64,000 nt of DNA from an uncultured Paracoccus sp. (GCF_947496875.1 NZ_CANMEH010000011.1:1-64000); one strand, 5' to 3'. Counted from the stretch's first letter, positions 36,149-46,114 are shown. Program-made: numbers and translations. The notes: generated by a model from the letters alone, not told the origin.

Positions 36149-37441
36149 ATGAGCGATACCCCTGACCTGCCCCTGCGCGTCACCCGTACCCCGGAACCGG
36201 TGCCGCCGTCCGCCGGGGGACGACGCGCGCCGCGGCGCTGGCGCTGGCTGATGCTGCTGCCGCTGGTGCCGGTGCCGGTGCTGCTGCTGAGCGGGGCCGT
36301 GATCGGGATGTATTTCCAGCCCCCGGGACTGCGGCTGGTGTTTGACCGTACCGGGCTGATTCCTGGCGCGGGGTCCAGCGCACCGATCGCCCTGCCGCCC
36401 GAGATAGATCTGCCGCCGGCGGTCGTCGAGACCATCGTTCCAACCGACGTCATGGGCCTGGCCCGTCTGATCCCGCGCGGCGACGTGATCACGGTGGCGC
36501 CGCCCTATGGCGCGGGGGATGCCCGGATCGCGACGCTGCCGGTGGCCGAGGGGGATCGCGTCGACCAGGGCCAGATCATTGCCACGCTTGACAACCGGCC
36601 CTTCCTTGAAAGCGCGCTTCTGACTGCCCGGGCCGAGGTCGCGGTGCGAGAGGCCGCACTGGTCCAGACACGCGCGGGTGTCGCGGCGTCGCGTGACGAG
36701 GCGCAGGCGGCGCTGGACCAGGCACGCGCCGCCGCAGTCGAGGCGCAGGCGGAGTTCGACCGGACCCGGGCCCTGTCCCAGCGGGGGGTCGCGACCCAGG
36801 CCGCCCTGGACGTGGCCGAGGCGAACCGCAGTCAGGCCACCCTTGCGGTCGCCAAGGCCGAGGCCACCCTGAACCGCTTTGCCGCGGGCGACGCCGAAAC
36901 CCAGCCGGACGTTATCGTCGCCAGCCGCAACCTGGATGCAGCCCGTGCGGCGCTGACCCGGGCCGAGGCCGATCTGGCCCGGGCCGAGGTGCGTGCCCCG
37001 ATCGCGGGGACCATCCTGTCGGTGGATACGCGGCCCGGCGAACGCCCGCCCGCGGCCGGCATTCTGACGATGGGCGATACCGGTCAGATGATGGCCGAGG
37101 TCGAGGTCTATCAGGACCGGATCGCCCGCGTCGCCCCGGGGCAGCCGGTCGAGCTGCTGGCGATGGCGATCGGCCAGACGCTGCACGGCCGGGTGTCACG
37201 GATCGGCCTGACCGTGGGCCGGCAGGGGCTGCTGCCCGACGACATCGCCGCCAACACGGATGCCCGCGTCGTCGAGGTCGAGGTGGAACTCGACCCCGAA
37301 AGCAGCGCCGTCGCCGCCCGCTATACTCATCTGGAGGTCGTGGCGCGCATCCAGACGGCGGCAGCCGGTTTCGGGGCCATGGGTGAGAATGCCAGCGACC
37401 CGCAGGCCGTGTCGCCCGTGCGGATGCCGGCGGACAGATGA
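36149..37441 (+). CDS. HlyD/DevB-family membrane fusion (periplasmic adaptor) protein
   Basis: Single N-terminal TM; VAEGDRVDQGQIIATLDNRP; coiled-coil; RAEVRAPIAGTILSVDTRPGE; followed by DevC- and DevA-like genes. Confidence 0.88.
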   Translation: MSDTPDLPLRVTRTPEPVPPSAGGRRAPRRWRWLMLLPLVPVPVLLLSGAVIGMYFQPPGLRLVFDRTGLIPGAGSSAPIALPPEIDLPPAVVETIVPTDVMGLARLIPRGDVITVAPPYGAGDARIATLPVAEGDRVDQGQIIATLDNRPFLESALLTARAEVAVREAALVQTRAGVAASRDEAQAALDQARAAAVEAQAEFDRTRALSQRGVATQAALDVAEANRSQATLAVAKAEATLNRFAAGDAETQPDVIVASRNLDAARAALTRAEADLARAEVRAPIAGTILSVDTRPGERPPAAGILTMGDTGQMMAEVEVYQDRIARVAPGQPVELLAMAIGQTLHGRVSRIGLTVGRQGLLPDDIAANTDARVVEVEVELDPESSAVAARYTHLEVVARIQTAAAGFGAMGENASDPQAVSPVRMPADR

Positions 37442-38610
37442 CCTGGCTGCTGACCCGGCTGTTCGGACGGCTGCCGATCGGATGGCTGCAACTGACCCAT
37501 AACCGGGCCAGGCTGATCGCCGCGCTTGCCGGTGTCGCGTTCGCCAACGTGCTGGTCTTTGTCCAGCTGGCGATCATGGGGTCGATGTCGATCGCGACCG
37601 GGCAGCCCTATGGGTTCTTTGATGCGCGGGTCATGATCTCGGCCTCCGATGCAGAATCGCTGACCGACGGCAGCAACGTGGCGCGTCAGTGGCTGTTCCA
37701 GGCGCTGGCCCACCCCGCTGTGACCGACGGCATGCCGCTGTTCGTGGGCAATGTCACGATCCAGCGCGGCGGCAGCACCATGTCGCTGACCACCTTCGGC
37801 GTGGACCCGACCCGACCCGGCTTTCTGTCCACGTCGGTGAGGCCTGCCGCCGAGCTGCTCGCGCTGCCCGATTCCGGTATCCTCGACGGCCGGACCCGGG
37901 GCTTGGGGGCCGACGAGGCCGCGACCATCGGGCCGTCCTCGCCGGCGAGCTTCGAGATCCGGGGCCGCACGCTGACCATCTATGACACGTTCGTGGGTGG
38001 CGGCGGCTTCGGGGTGGACGGGTTCCTGATCGTGTCGGACCAGACCTTCATGAAACTGGTCCAGGGACGCCAGAGCGCGGCGCCCGACCACGTGCTGCTG
38101 TCGCTCGCCCCCGGCGCCGACCCGGCTACCGTGGCGGCCGATCTGCAGCGGATGATCTCGGATCAGTCCCTGCGGATCAGACCCTATGACCAGGCCCGCG
38201 CCGAGGACATCGCCTATCAGCAGACGCGGCGTCCCACCGGGGTGATCTTCGGCTTCGGCGTCGTGATCGGCATCCTGGTGGGGCTGGTCATCGTCTATCA
38301 GGTCCTGTCGACCGACGTCGCCGATCACATCCGGGAATACGCGACATTCAAGGCGATGGGGTACCGCCAGCGCTTCCTGCTGGGGATCGTGCTGGAAGAG
38401 GCGCTGATCCTTGCCGCGATGGGGGCGGTGCCGGGCTATCTGGTCGCGCGGGTTCTGATCGGCGCGATGCGCAAGGTCACCAACCTGCCGCTGGAGCTTA
38501 GCCTCCAGACCGGGCTCGGCGTCTTTGTCGGCACGGTGCTGGCCTGCGCGCTGTCGGGGGCGCTGGCAACCCGACGGCTGGCTTCGGCCGACCCGGCCGA
38601 GCTGTTCTGA
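37438..38610 (+). CDS. DevC-family (FtsX-type) ABC exporter permease
   Basis: 390 aa; IGWLQLTHNRARLIAALAGVAFANVLVFVQLAIMGS ... EYATFKAMGYRQRFLLGIVLEEALILAAMG. Confidence 0.9.
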   Translation: MTWLLTRLFGRLPIGWLQLTHNRARLIAALAGVAFANVLVFVQLAIMGSMSIATGQPYGFFDARVMISASDAESLTDGSNVARQWLFQALAHPAVTDGMPLFVGNVTIQRGGSTMSLTTFGVDPTRPGFLSTSVRPAAELLALPDSGILDGRTRGLGADEAATIGPSSPASFEIRGRTLTIYDTFVGGGGFGVDGFLIVSDQTFMKLVQGRQSAAPDHVLLSLAPGADPATVAADLQRMISDQSLRIRPYDQARAEDIAYQQTRRPTGVIFGFGVVIGILVGLVIVYQVLSTDVADHIREYATFKAMGYRQRFLLGIVLEEALILAAMGAVPGYLVARVLIGAMRKVTNLPLELSLQTGLGVFVGTVLACALSGALATRRLASADPAELF

Positions 38611-39323
38611 TGGCAGAGGCGCCCGTGCCCCCGCCGATCGAGACCAGCGGCCTCAACCACTGGTTCGGCCATGGCGAGGCGAGGAAGCAGGCGATCTTCG
38701 ACGTCAGCCTGACGGTGGCTCGGGGCAGCCTGACGGTGCTGATGGGCCCGTCGGGGTCGGGCAAGACGACCCTGCTGACCCTGATGGGCTGTCTGCGCGA
38801 TGTGCAGGACGGATCGATCCGCCTGCTGGGCCAGGAACTGGCGGATGCCAGTGAACGCCGGCTCGTGGCACTGCGGCGCCGGCTGGGCTTCATCTTCCAG
38901 GCCCACAACCTGCATGAAAGCCTGACCGCGCGGCAGAACGTGCTGATGGGATTGCAGGTCAAGGGGGGCCGTGTGCATGCCGGGGATCGCGACGCCGCGG
39001 CCGCACATGTGCTGGGCCTGCTGGGTCTCGGCGAGCGGATGGATTACCTGCCCGCCAACCTGTCGGGCGGGCAGAAACAGCGCGTCGCCATCGCCCGCGC
39101 GCTGGTCGGCGACCCGGAGGTGGTGTTTGCCGACGAACCGACGGCGGCCCTGGACCGCGACAGCGGCATGAACGTCGTCGAACTGCTCAAGCGGATGGGC
39201 AAGGCGCGGGGCACGACCACGGTGATGGTGACCCACGACAATCGCATCCTCGGGCTGGCCGACCGGATCCTGACGATGGAGGACGGGCGGATCGTCGAGG
39301 ACAGCGTCCGTCCGCATCGCTGA
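38610..39323 (+). CDS. DevA/LolD-type ABC exporter ATP-binding protein
   Basis: MGPSGSGKTTLLTLMGCLRDVQDGSI, LSGGQKQRVAIARALVGDPEVVFADEPTAALD. Confidence 0.92.
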   Translation: MAEAPVPPPIETSGLNHWFGHGEARKQAIFDVSLTVARGSLTVLMGPSGSGKTTLLTLMGCLRDVQDGSIRLLGQELADASERRLVALRRRLGFIFQAHNLHESLTARQNVLMGLQVKGGRVHAGDRDAAAAHVLGLLGLGERMDYLPANLSGGQKQRVAIARALVGDPEVVFADEPTAALDRDSGMNVVELLKRMGKARGTTTVMVTHDNRILGLADRILTMEDGRIVEDSVRPHR

Positions 39324-39344
39324 CGTTCCGTCAGGCAGGATCTA

Positions 39345-40343
39345 TCACAGCAGCCCTTCGGCCTGGAACAGCGCCCGGACGTCGCGCTCCGGGCGCGCGC
39401 CGACATGGCTGATCACCTCGGCCGCGGCGATGCAGCCCATGCGGCCCGCGACCTCCAAGGGCCGTCCGGTCACGAGACCGAAGATCAGCCCGGCTGCGAA
39501 CTGGTCGCCGGCGCCGGTCGCATCGACCGGCCTGATCCGGTGAACCGGCACGGTCACGCGCTCGCCGTCGCGGATCAGGATCGCGTCCTCGCCCGACCGG
39601 GTGCAGATGACCGTTCCGCAATCCGCCGCCGCCAGCGACAGCGCCGCCTGAAGGTCATCGACTTGGTACAGCGATTGCCATTCGTGGACATTGCCGATCA
39701 CGTAATCCATCGGCCCCGCCACCAGCTGGCGGAAATCGTCGCGGTGGCGGTCGACGCAGAACGGATCGCTGAGGGCGATTCCGGCCTGCCCGCCCGCGTC
39801 CCGGCAGGCGGCGGCAGCCTTGCGGAACGCGGCCTTGCCGCCGTCCTTGTCGAACAGATATCCCTCGAGGAACAGCCACGGTCCCTGTGCGAACAGGCCG
39901 CTGTCCACATCCGTTTCGTCCAGTTCGGCGGAAATGCCCAGATAGGTGTTCATCGACCGTTCGCCGTCCGGGGTCACGTAGATGATCGACCGCGATGTCG
40001 GCTGGCCTGCGTCACCCACCGGAGGCGTCACGAACTCGGTTCCATCCGCCGCCATCTCGTGGGCATAGGCATGGCCAAGGTCGTCGGCGGCCACGCGACC
40101 GATGAACGCCGTCGTGAGGCCCAGCCGCCCGAGACCGGCCAGCGTGTTCGCGACCGATCCGCCAGGCACCAGCCTCGCGCTGTGATGACCGGCCCCCTGC
40201 TCAGCCATCAGCGCCTCGGCACGGTCGCGGTCGATCAGCTGCATGATCCCCTTGTGGACGCCCAGGCGGGCCAGCACCTCGTCCGGAACGGGGGCGATCA
40301 CGTCCATGATCGCGTTGCCGACGCCAATCACCTGATGGCCCAT
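39345..40343 (-). CDS. PfkB-family carbohydrate/adenosine kinase
   Basis: VPGGSVANTLAGLGRLGLTTAFIGRVAADDLG and DATGAGDQFAAGLIFGL PfkB signatures. Confidence 0.9.
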   Translation of the reverse strand: MGHQVIGVGNAIMDVIAPVPDEVLARLGVHKGIMQLIDRDRAEALMAEQGAGHHSARLVPGGSVANTLAGLGRLGLTTAFIGRVAADDLGHAYAHEMAADGTEFVTPPVGDAGQPTSRSIIYVTPDGERSMNTYLGISAELDETDVDSGLFAQGPWLFLEGYLFDKDGGKAAFRKAAAACRDAGGQAGIALSDPFCVDRHRDDFRQLVAGPMDYVIGNVHEWQSLYQVDDLQAALSLAAADCGTVICTRSGEDAILIRDGERVTVPVHRIRPVDATGAGDQFAAGLIFGLVTGRPLEVAGRMGCIAAAEVISHVGARPERDVRALFQAEGLL

Positions 40344-40425
40344 AATCCCTCCGTCTCCTGCTGGTGCCGCTCGTCAATGGCTTCTGACCGCGGCGACGGC
40401 AAGGTCCCAAAGTCGGGGCAGGTGA

Positions 40426-41208
40426 TCAGGGGTCGGTCGTCTTCGGCTCGAACGGACAGAGGTCGCGGATCGGGCAGATCGGACAGCGCGGCCGTCGCGC
40501 CTGGCAGATGTAGCGCCCGTGCAGGATCAGCCAGTGATGGGCATTGCGCTGGAACTCGGCGGGCACGTTGTCCTCGATCGCGCGTTCGACCTCGGCTTCG
40601 TCGCGGCCCGGGGCCAGCCGGGTGCGGTTGCCGACGCGGAAGATATGCGTGTCGACCGCCTGCGCCGGCAGGCCCCAGATGCAGTTCAACACCACGTTCG
40701 CGGTCTTGCGCCCGACCCCCGGCAACGACATCAGGGCGGCGCGCGACGACGGCACCTGCCCGTCATGCTCATCCACCAGCCGCTGTGACAGCGCCACCAC
40801 GTTCCTGGCCTTCTGCCGGAACAGGCCGATCGTCTTGATGTGTTCGGTGACCCCTTCGACGCCCAGCTCGACCATCGACTGTGGCGTCGGCGCGGCGGCG
40901 AACAGGTCCGGGGTTGCCTTGTTCACACCCGCGTCGGTAGCCTGCGCCGACAGCGCGACGGCCACCAGCAGCGTGAACGGATCCTGGTAGACGAGCTCGG
41001 TCACGGGATCAGGGTCGGCATCGCGCAGCCGGGAAAATGCCGCCATTTGCGCGTGATACGGCAGGGCGGCAGGCAAGCGGCCCTTGCTGCCGGCCGAGCC
41101 GCCGGTGCGACGACTGCGGCGCGCCGGCGGCTCGCCCTCACCAGCCGCGCGCGTCGGCGCGCGATTCTCGGCGGGGCCGGACGATCCGCTCCCCGGGATC
41201 TTGGACAT
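40426..41208 (-). CDS. nth: Endonuclease III
   Basis: ALSAQATDAGVNKATPDLF, LPGVGRKTANVVLNCIWGLPAQAVDTHIFRV, C-X6-C-X2-C-X5-C FeS loop. Confidence 0.95.
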   Translation of the reverse strand: MSKIPGSGSSGPAENRAPTRAAGEGEPPARRSRRTGGSAGSKGRLPAALPYHAQMAAFSRLRDADPDPVTELVYQDPFTLLVAVALSAQATDAGVNKATPDLFAAAPTPQSMVELGVEGVTEHIKTIGLFRQKARNVVALSQRLVDEHDGQVPSSRAALMSLPGVGRKTANVVLNCIWGLPAQAVDTHIFRVGNRTRLAPGRDEAEVERAIEDNVPAEFQRNAHHWLILHGRYICQARRPRCPICPIRDLCPFEPKTTDP

Positions 41209-41410
41209 GGGCTTCCCCCGAGGTTATGACATGAGGCGCGGGCCGAGCGATCGCGCCCATCGCCCTATTGTGACGCATTGTCAACGTATTCCGCCCCATT
41301 CACCTGCAGCTGCACGCAACCAAGCGGCCCCGGGATGGTTGAGTAGCCGAAGGGACGCGGTCCCTCCCACACCGCCGCCAGCCTGTGCGGCCCAGATAAG
41401 GATCTTTCCC

Positions 41411-42070
41411 ATGAAGACACGGATCACGCTGCTGCTTGCCGGTATCGGCCTGATGGCGCTTGGCGCCTGCACGGAAACCGCCATGCAGCCGTCCGAGATG
41501 TCGCGCACCCAGCAGGGGGCGCTTGCCGGCGCCGCGGCGGGCGCGATCTACGGCGCCGTCCGTGATGACGACAGCAGCGATCGCGGCAAGGACGTGGTCA
41601 AGGGCGCGATCGCCGGCGGCATCGCAGGCGGCGCCGTCGGTGCCGTCCTGGACGCCCAGGCGCGCGCGCTGCAGGCGCAGGTCACCACGCCCGGGGTGCA
41701 GGTGGTCAACACCGGCAGCAGCCTGAACGTCATCCTGCCCGAAGGCGTGCTGTTCGCCGTCGACAGCGCCGCGGTGTCGGGTCCCGCCCAGGCCGACCTG
41801 TATGCCGTCGCGCGCAACCTGCAGCAATATCCGAACTCGACCGTGCAGGTCGTCGGCCACACCGATGACACCGGCTCTGCCGCCTACAACCAGACGCTGT
41901 CGCAGCAGCGCGCCCGGTCGGTCGCCAACATCCTGGCCGCCGGCGGCGTGTCGCCCACGCGGATCGTCGCGGTCGGCCGGGGCGAGGCGCAGCCGATCGC
42001 CTCGAACAGCACCGCAGCCGGTCGCGCCCAGAACCGCAGGGTCGAGATCATCATCCTGCCCAACGGCTGA
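41411..42070 (+). CDS. OmpA-family lipoprotein with glycine-zipper segment (YiaD-like)
   Basis: Lipobox LMALGAC; glycine-rich GALAGAAAGAIYGAV; C-terminal NSTVQVVGHTDDTGSAAYNQTLSQQRARSVANIL. Confidence 0.92.
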   Translation: MKTRITLLLAGIGLMALGACTETAMQPSEMSRTQQGALAGAAAGAIYGAVRDDDSSDRGKDVVKGAIAGGIAGGAVGAVLDAQARALQAQVTTPGVQVVNTGSSLNVILPEGVLFAVDSAAVSGPAQADLYAVARNLQQYPNSTVQVVGHTDDTGSAAYNQTLSQQRARSVANILAAGGVSPTRIVAVGRGEAQPIASNSTAAGRAQNRRVEIIILPNG

Positions 42071-42092
42071 GGCGGCTCCGATCAACCACACA

Positions 42093-42118
42093 GGGCCGGG
42101 GCATGCCCCGGCCCTTTT
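42093..42118 (+). terminator. Rho-independent terminator of the OmpA-like gene
   Basis: GGGCCGGGGCATGCCCCGGCCC followed by TTTT. Confidence 0.8.
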
Positions 42119-42141
42119 CATGCGCCGATTGGCGATGGATG

Positions 42142-42171
42142 AAAAAAGCACCCGGTCATCACCGGGCGCTT
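42142..42171 (-). terminator. Rho-independent terminator of the F0 operon
   Basis: Minus strand AAGCGCCCGGTGATGACCGGGTGCTTTTTT. Confidence 0.8.
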
Positions 42172-42212
42172 GTCAGACGATCACTGCAGCGTACCCTGCG
42201 GATCGCACCGGT

Positions 42213-42770
42213 TCAGTTGAGGTGGCGCGCCACGTCGTCGATCGCCCGATCGATCCCGGCCCGCCGGTCGGACTCGGAAGTCTGGCGCATCAAGACATCG
42301 GTCGCGGCAGCGACGGCGACCTGAACGGCGCGATTGCGGACGGCCCGGATCGCATCCGCCTCGGCCGATGCGATCTGATCCTCGGCCGCCTTCAGACGCC
42401 GCTTGATCGACTGTTCCAGATCTGCCTTTGCCTTTTCGGCCTGCGCCAGCGCCTCGCGCTTGGCGTTGGCGACGATCTCGTCCGCCTGGCCCTTGACCTC
42501 GCGCTGACGACGCTCATAGCCGGCATAGATTTCCTGCGCCTCATCGCGCAGGCGCCGCGCCTCGGCCAGATCCGCCCGGATGCCCTCGGCGCGCCGGTCC
42601 AGCAGCTTGCCGATCAACGCCGGCACCCGGTAATACAGCAGGATCCCGACAAAGACGAGGAACGCCACCAGCACGATGAAGTCCGTGTTGCGCAGCGAGA
42701 AGAACGGCCCCGTCGCCGCGAAGGCGGGGGATCCCGCCACGACAAGAGCTGCGGTCAGGCGGGCGATCAT
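42213..42770 (-). CDS. atpF: F0F1 ATP synthase subunit b
   Basis: N-terminal [66 protein letters not shown]. Confidence 0.93.
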   Translation of the reverse strand: MIARLTAALVVAGSPAFAATGPFFSLRNTDFIVLVAFLVFVGILLYYRVPALIGKLLDRRAEGIRADLAEARRLRDEAQEIYAGYERRQREVKGQADEIVANAKREALAQAEKAKADLEQSIKRRLKAAEDQIASAEADAIRAVRNRAVQVAVAAATDVLMRQTSESDRRAGIDRAIDDVARHLN

Positions 42771-43624
42771 TGGACGGCTCCCTTCATGCGGGCTTCGACG
42801 GCGGCGTCGATCGCGGCCGGGTCGGGCTGCGCGCCAAAGGTGCGGACCAGTTCGGCGGCGACATCGCGTGCCACGCTGCGCGCGTCCTCGACGGCGCTTG
42901 CGCGAATTTCGCCGATCCGCCGCTCGGACTCGACCGTCCGCGCCGAAATCTCGGCGTCCGCACGGGCAATCGCGGCGTCCAGTTCACCCTGGATTTCGGC
43001 CCGGTTGGCGGCCACGATCTTCTGGGCCTCGGTCCGCGCTTCGGACAGCGCCTTGTCATAGGCGGCCTCGGCGTCCTTGGCCTTCTGCTTGAAGTCCTCG
43101 GCGGCCATCAGGTCGTTGGTCATCAGACCCTGGCGGTCCGCGAGGATGCGGCCGATCCGGGGCAGCGCCACCCGCGACAGGGCGAAGTAGATCACCGCAA
43201 GTGCGACCAGCAGCCAGAAGATCTGGTTGCCGAAGGTCGAGAAATCGAGTTGTGGCATGCCCGCCGACGCGGCCGCGTCATGCGCCCCGGCAGCAGTGGC
43301 GGCGGTCCCGTCGGCGACCACGGCATGGGTTCCGTCGGTGGCGACCGGAGCATGGCCGAGCCCGGGCTCGGCGACGGGTGCGGCGTGTTCCGCGCCAGTG
43401 GCGTTCGGAACGACAATCGCGTCCGTCGCGACGGTCGCGGGCTCACCCGTTCCAGCAGTCACGGCAGGTTCGGGGACCACGACGATGGTGTCCGTCCCTG
43501 CCTGCGCTGGCACCACAACGGCTTCAGCCTGCTCGCTGGACAGGGGCACCGTGGTCGCCGTGCCTGTCCCCGAGGGTGTGGATTGGATCGCGACAGGCGC
43601 GGTCTGCTGCAAAAGCGTGATCAT
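42767..43624 (-). CDS. F0F1 ATP synthase subunit b' with ~120-aa N-terminal extension
   Basis: Core [60 protein letters not shown]; the ORF extends upstream to ATG 43624, preceded by an AGGGA RBS-like sequence. Confidence 0.9.
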   Translation of the reverse strand: MITLLQQTAPVAIQSTPSGTGTATTVPLSSEQAEAVVVPAQAGTDTIVVVPEPAVTAGTGEPATVATDAIVVPNATGAEHAAPVAEPGLGHAPVATDGTHAVVADGTAATAAGAHDAAASAGMPQLDFSTFGNQIFWLLVALAVIYFALSRVALPRIGRILADRQGLMTNDLMAAEDFKQKAKDAEAAYDKALSEARTEAQKIVAANRAEIQGELDAAIARADAEISARTVESERRIGEIRASAVEDARSVARDVAAELVRTFGAQPDPAAIDAAVEARMKGAVQ

Positions 43625-43706
43625 GTGCTGTCCCTGGCGTACGGTTGGCGATCGGGTGAGGGGTCAATTGACGCCCCCACCCAAAAGCAAGGAGTGGCCG
43701 TCAGGA

Positions 43707-43961
43707 TCAGGCAGCGAACAGCAGCAGCAGCGCGACGAGGAACGAGAAGATCCCGAGCGCTTCGGCAAAGGCCATGCCGATGAACAGCGTCGCGGTCTGC
43801 GATGCGGCCGCCGACGGATTGCGCAGGGCGCCCGACAGGTAGTTGCCGGCAACGTTGCCCACCCCCATCGCGGCACCGGCCATGCCGATGCAGGCCAGAC
43901 CCGCGCCGATGTACTTGCCCCAGTCGGCGGTGGCGACGGCGGTGACGACTTCGTTTTCCAT
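43707..43961 (-). CDS. atpE: F0F1 ATP synthase subunit c
   Basis: Within ORF 43707-44147 the frame contains [84 protein letters not shown]. Confidence 0.95.
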   Translation of the reverse strand: MENEVVTAVATADWGKYIGAGLACIGMAGAAMGVGNVAGNYLSGALRNPSAAASQTATLFIGMAFAEALGIFSFLVALLLLFAA

Positions 43962-44011
43962 GCGAAAGAACTCCTTGGGTGTATGGAAAGGGTGGTGAGG
44001 GGCCTGACCGG

Positions 44012-44809
44012 TCAGTGCACCGGATGCAGCGCGTCCTTCAGATAGACGCAGGTCAGGATGGTGAAGACATAGGCCTGGATCACGGCGACCAGCACCTCCA
44101 GCCCGTACATGCCGACGATCGCCAGGATCGACACCGGGGCGATCCACAGGATCGCGGCAAAGGCCGCGAACACCTTGATGACGGCGTGGCCGGCCATGAT
44201 GTTGCCTGCAAGTCGGATGGAATGGCTGACCGGACGCACGAAGTAGGAGATCAGCTCGATCACCGCCAGCACCGGTCGCAACGCCAGCGGCGCGGACTTG
44301 ACCCAGAACAGCTCCAGGAAATGCGATCCGTTCAGGACGAAGCCGAGGATCGTCACGCCCAGGAACACCGCAAGCGCCAGCACGGCGGTCACGGCGATGT
44401 GCGACGTGGTCGAGAACGAGGTCGGGATCAACCCCAGGATGTTCGCGAACAGGATGAAGCAGAACAGGGTGAAGACATAGGGGAAGTATTTCAGCCCGTC
44501 CTTGCCCGCCACGTCCTCGACCATCTTGTGGACCATGCCATAGGCCAGTTCGGCCATGGACTGGACACGCGACGGGATCAGCGCACGCCCCCGGGTGCCC
44601 AGGACGAACAATCCGATGATCGCCAGGACAGACAGCGCCAGCCAGAGCGTCACGTTGGTGGGTTCGAACCAGCGGACGCAGCCGTCGGTCAGCCCGGCGG
44701 CCGGGTTGCAGCTGCCCGGCTCGATGTCGCGGAACAGCGGCCTGACGATGAACTGGTCCATCGGGTGGAACACCAGGCCCGTTTCTTCGCCGCTCGCTTC
44801 AGTCGCCAC
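44012..44809 (-). CDS. atpB: F0F1 ATP synthase subunit a
   Basis: [33 protein letters not shown] and [24 protein letters not shown]. Confidence 0.96.
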   Translation of the reverse strand: MATEASGEETGLVFHPMDQFIVRPLFRDIEPGSCNPAAGLTDGCVRWFEPTNVTLWLALSVLAIIGLFVLGTRGRALIPSRVQSMAELAYGMVHKMVEDVAGKDGLKYFPYVFTLFCFILFANILGLIPTSFSTTSHIAVTAVLALAVFLGVTILGFVLNGSHFLELFWVKSAPLALRPVLAVIELISYFVRPVSHSIRLAGNIMAGHAVIKVFAAFAAILWIAPVSILAIVGMYGLEVLVAVIQAYVFTILTCVYLKDALHPVH

Positions 44810-45212
44810 GCTCTGTCCCCTTCGTCGTCCCCGGCGCTGCCGGATGTTGCCCTGCCGGATCGTCCGGCCCCTGTTCCGGTGCGGCCCCGTCGTGCCCCGG
44901 TGCCGCCATCTCTGCGGCGGTCCGGAGCATCGTCTTCACCCCGGCGGCAAAGCCCAGCAGGATGAAGATCACCAGCAGGATCGGCGTGGTGCCGAACAGC
45001 CGGTCGAGTCCGTATCCGACGCCGAAGCCGATGCCCAACCCGGCCACCAGTTCGACCACCATCCGCCAGGCCTGGTTGGCCTGATGGAACTTGTCTGCCC
45101 CCGGCGTTGCCTGCCGGCCATCGCCACGGGCGCGGCTCAGCTTGTCTTCCAGCGCACGCAGCCGTTCAGCGTCGCGGCGCCGGTCGGCGTCATGCTGGCT
45201 GTCCTGCGCCAA
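44799..45212 (-). CDS. atpI: ATP synthase protein I
   Basis: Two TM segments; [48 protein letters not shown], upstream of atpB. Confidence 0.9.
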   Translation of the reverse strand: MAQDSQHDADRRRDAERLRALEDKLSRARGDGRQATPGADKFHQANQAWRMVVELVAGLGIGFGVGYGLDRLFGTTPILLVIFILLGFAAGVKTMLRTAAEMAAPGHDGAAPEQGPDDPAGQHPAAPGTTKGTERGD

Positions 45213-45380
45213 GGAGGCATCCCCGTTCGGTTGCGGTGCTGATAGGGTCTGGTGGAAGCCGAGTCAACCTGAGCAGACAGGGTGATAACATGGCCGCAAG
45301 TGGTTGATTCTAGGATATAGACCGGCTCTGATCCGTCCGGAGGGGTCGGGGGGCTCGTCCGCACCGCGCCGTTCGTCACA

Positions 45381-45398
45381 TTCAACGCAAAGGTTGAA
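45381..45398. promoter_or_regulatory. Inverted repeat TTCAAC-N6-GTTGAA, putative ArsR-family operator
   Basis: Perfect 6-bp arms ending 5 bp before the predicted TTG start of the ArsR-type gene. Confidence 0.65.
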
Positions 45399-45403
45399 CA
45401 TTC

Positions 45404-45763
45404 TTGCCCGCCAATCCGGATCCTCCCGCGACGCTCGATGCCGTCTTTGCCGCCCTGGCCGATCCGACCCGGCGCGCCATTCTGACGATGCTGCTGGAAG
45501 ACGACATGGCGGTGACCGACGTGGCGGCACCGTTCGGGATCAGCCTTGCGGCGATATCAAAGCACCTTGCCACTTTGGCCGCGGCAGGGCTGATCCGTCA
45601 GGAACGCCGGGGTCGGATCACGTGGTGCAAGCTGGATCCCGACGGGATGCGGCACGCGTCGATCTGGATGCGCGGCTTCGGCCAGATCGATCCGGTCGAT
45701 CTCGACGATTTCGAGCGGTTCCTGCGCGCGGAGTTGCCGGGGAACTGGACAGACCAGAGCTGA
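45404..45763 (+). CDS. ArsR-family wHTH transcriptional regulator
   Basis: ALADPTRRAILTMLLEDDMAVTDVAAPFGISLAAISKHLATLAAAGLIRQERRGRITWCKLDP. Confidence 0.92.
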   Translation: MPANPDPPATLDAVFAALADPTRRAILTMLLEDDMAVTDVAAPFGISLAAISKHLATLAAAGLIRQERRGRITWCKLDPDGMRHASIWMRGFGQIDPVDLDDFERFLRAELPGNWTDQS

Positions 45764-45855
45764 CGCATGCCGGCGAACCACCCCCACCCGGCCTTCTGCG
45801 ACGCGATTCGGAACACCGATTGGCCGCAGGCCCGGGCGGAGGAGGCCGTCAGAGG

Positions 45856-46005
45856 TCAGGCCGCGACGCCGTAGGTGATCGGTTCAGCCACGGCAGCCGG
45901 TGCCTTGTACTCGTAATAGTCGTACATCTGGGTCAGCACGGCGATGCCGGCAGCGGCAATCGGATTCTGCGGCAGGTTGGCCGGGCGGATGGTGATCGTG
46001 TTCAT
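45856..46005 (-). CDS. 49-aa orphan small protein, candidate PhaR-regulon member
   Basis: MNTITIRPANLPQNPIAAAGIAVLTQMYDYYEYKAPAAVAEPITYGVAA; GGAG Shine-Dalgarno 7 nt before the ATG; phaP-like promoter upstream. Confidence 0.7.
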   Translation of the reverse strand: MNTITIRPANLPQNPIAAAGIAVLTQMYDYYEYKAPAAVAEPITYGVAA

Positions 46006-46046
46006 CGTTCGTCTCCATTCATCCCTCCCTGCCCCATCATCTAATG

Positions 46047-46057
46047 CTGCATTGCAG
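46047..46057. promoter_or_regulatory. Putative PhaR operator CTGC-ATT-GCAG upstream of the 49-aa ORF
   Basis: Perfect CTGCN3GCAG, followed 2 nt later by TTTCAA (minus-strand TTGAAA -35) as at the phaP promoter. Confidence 0.65.
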
Positions 46058-46114
46058 CGTTTCAAATGCACCTGACCCGACGTCAGATTGCGATTCGGCC
46101 GCATGACAATGGGA

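Noticed and set aside
36484-36493. GTGATCACGG match to the sdh/suc motif
   Set aside because: Inside the devB-like coding sequence and single copy; likely chance.
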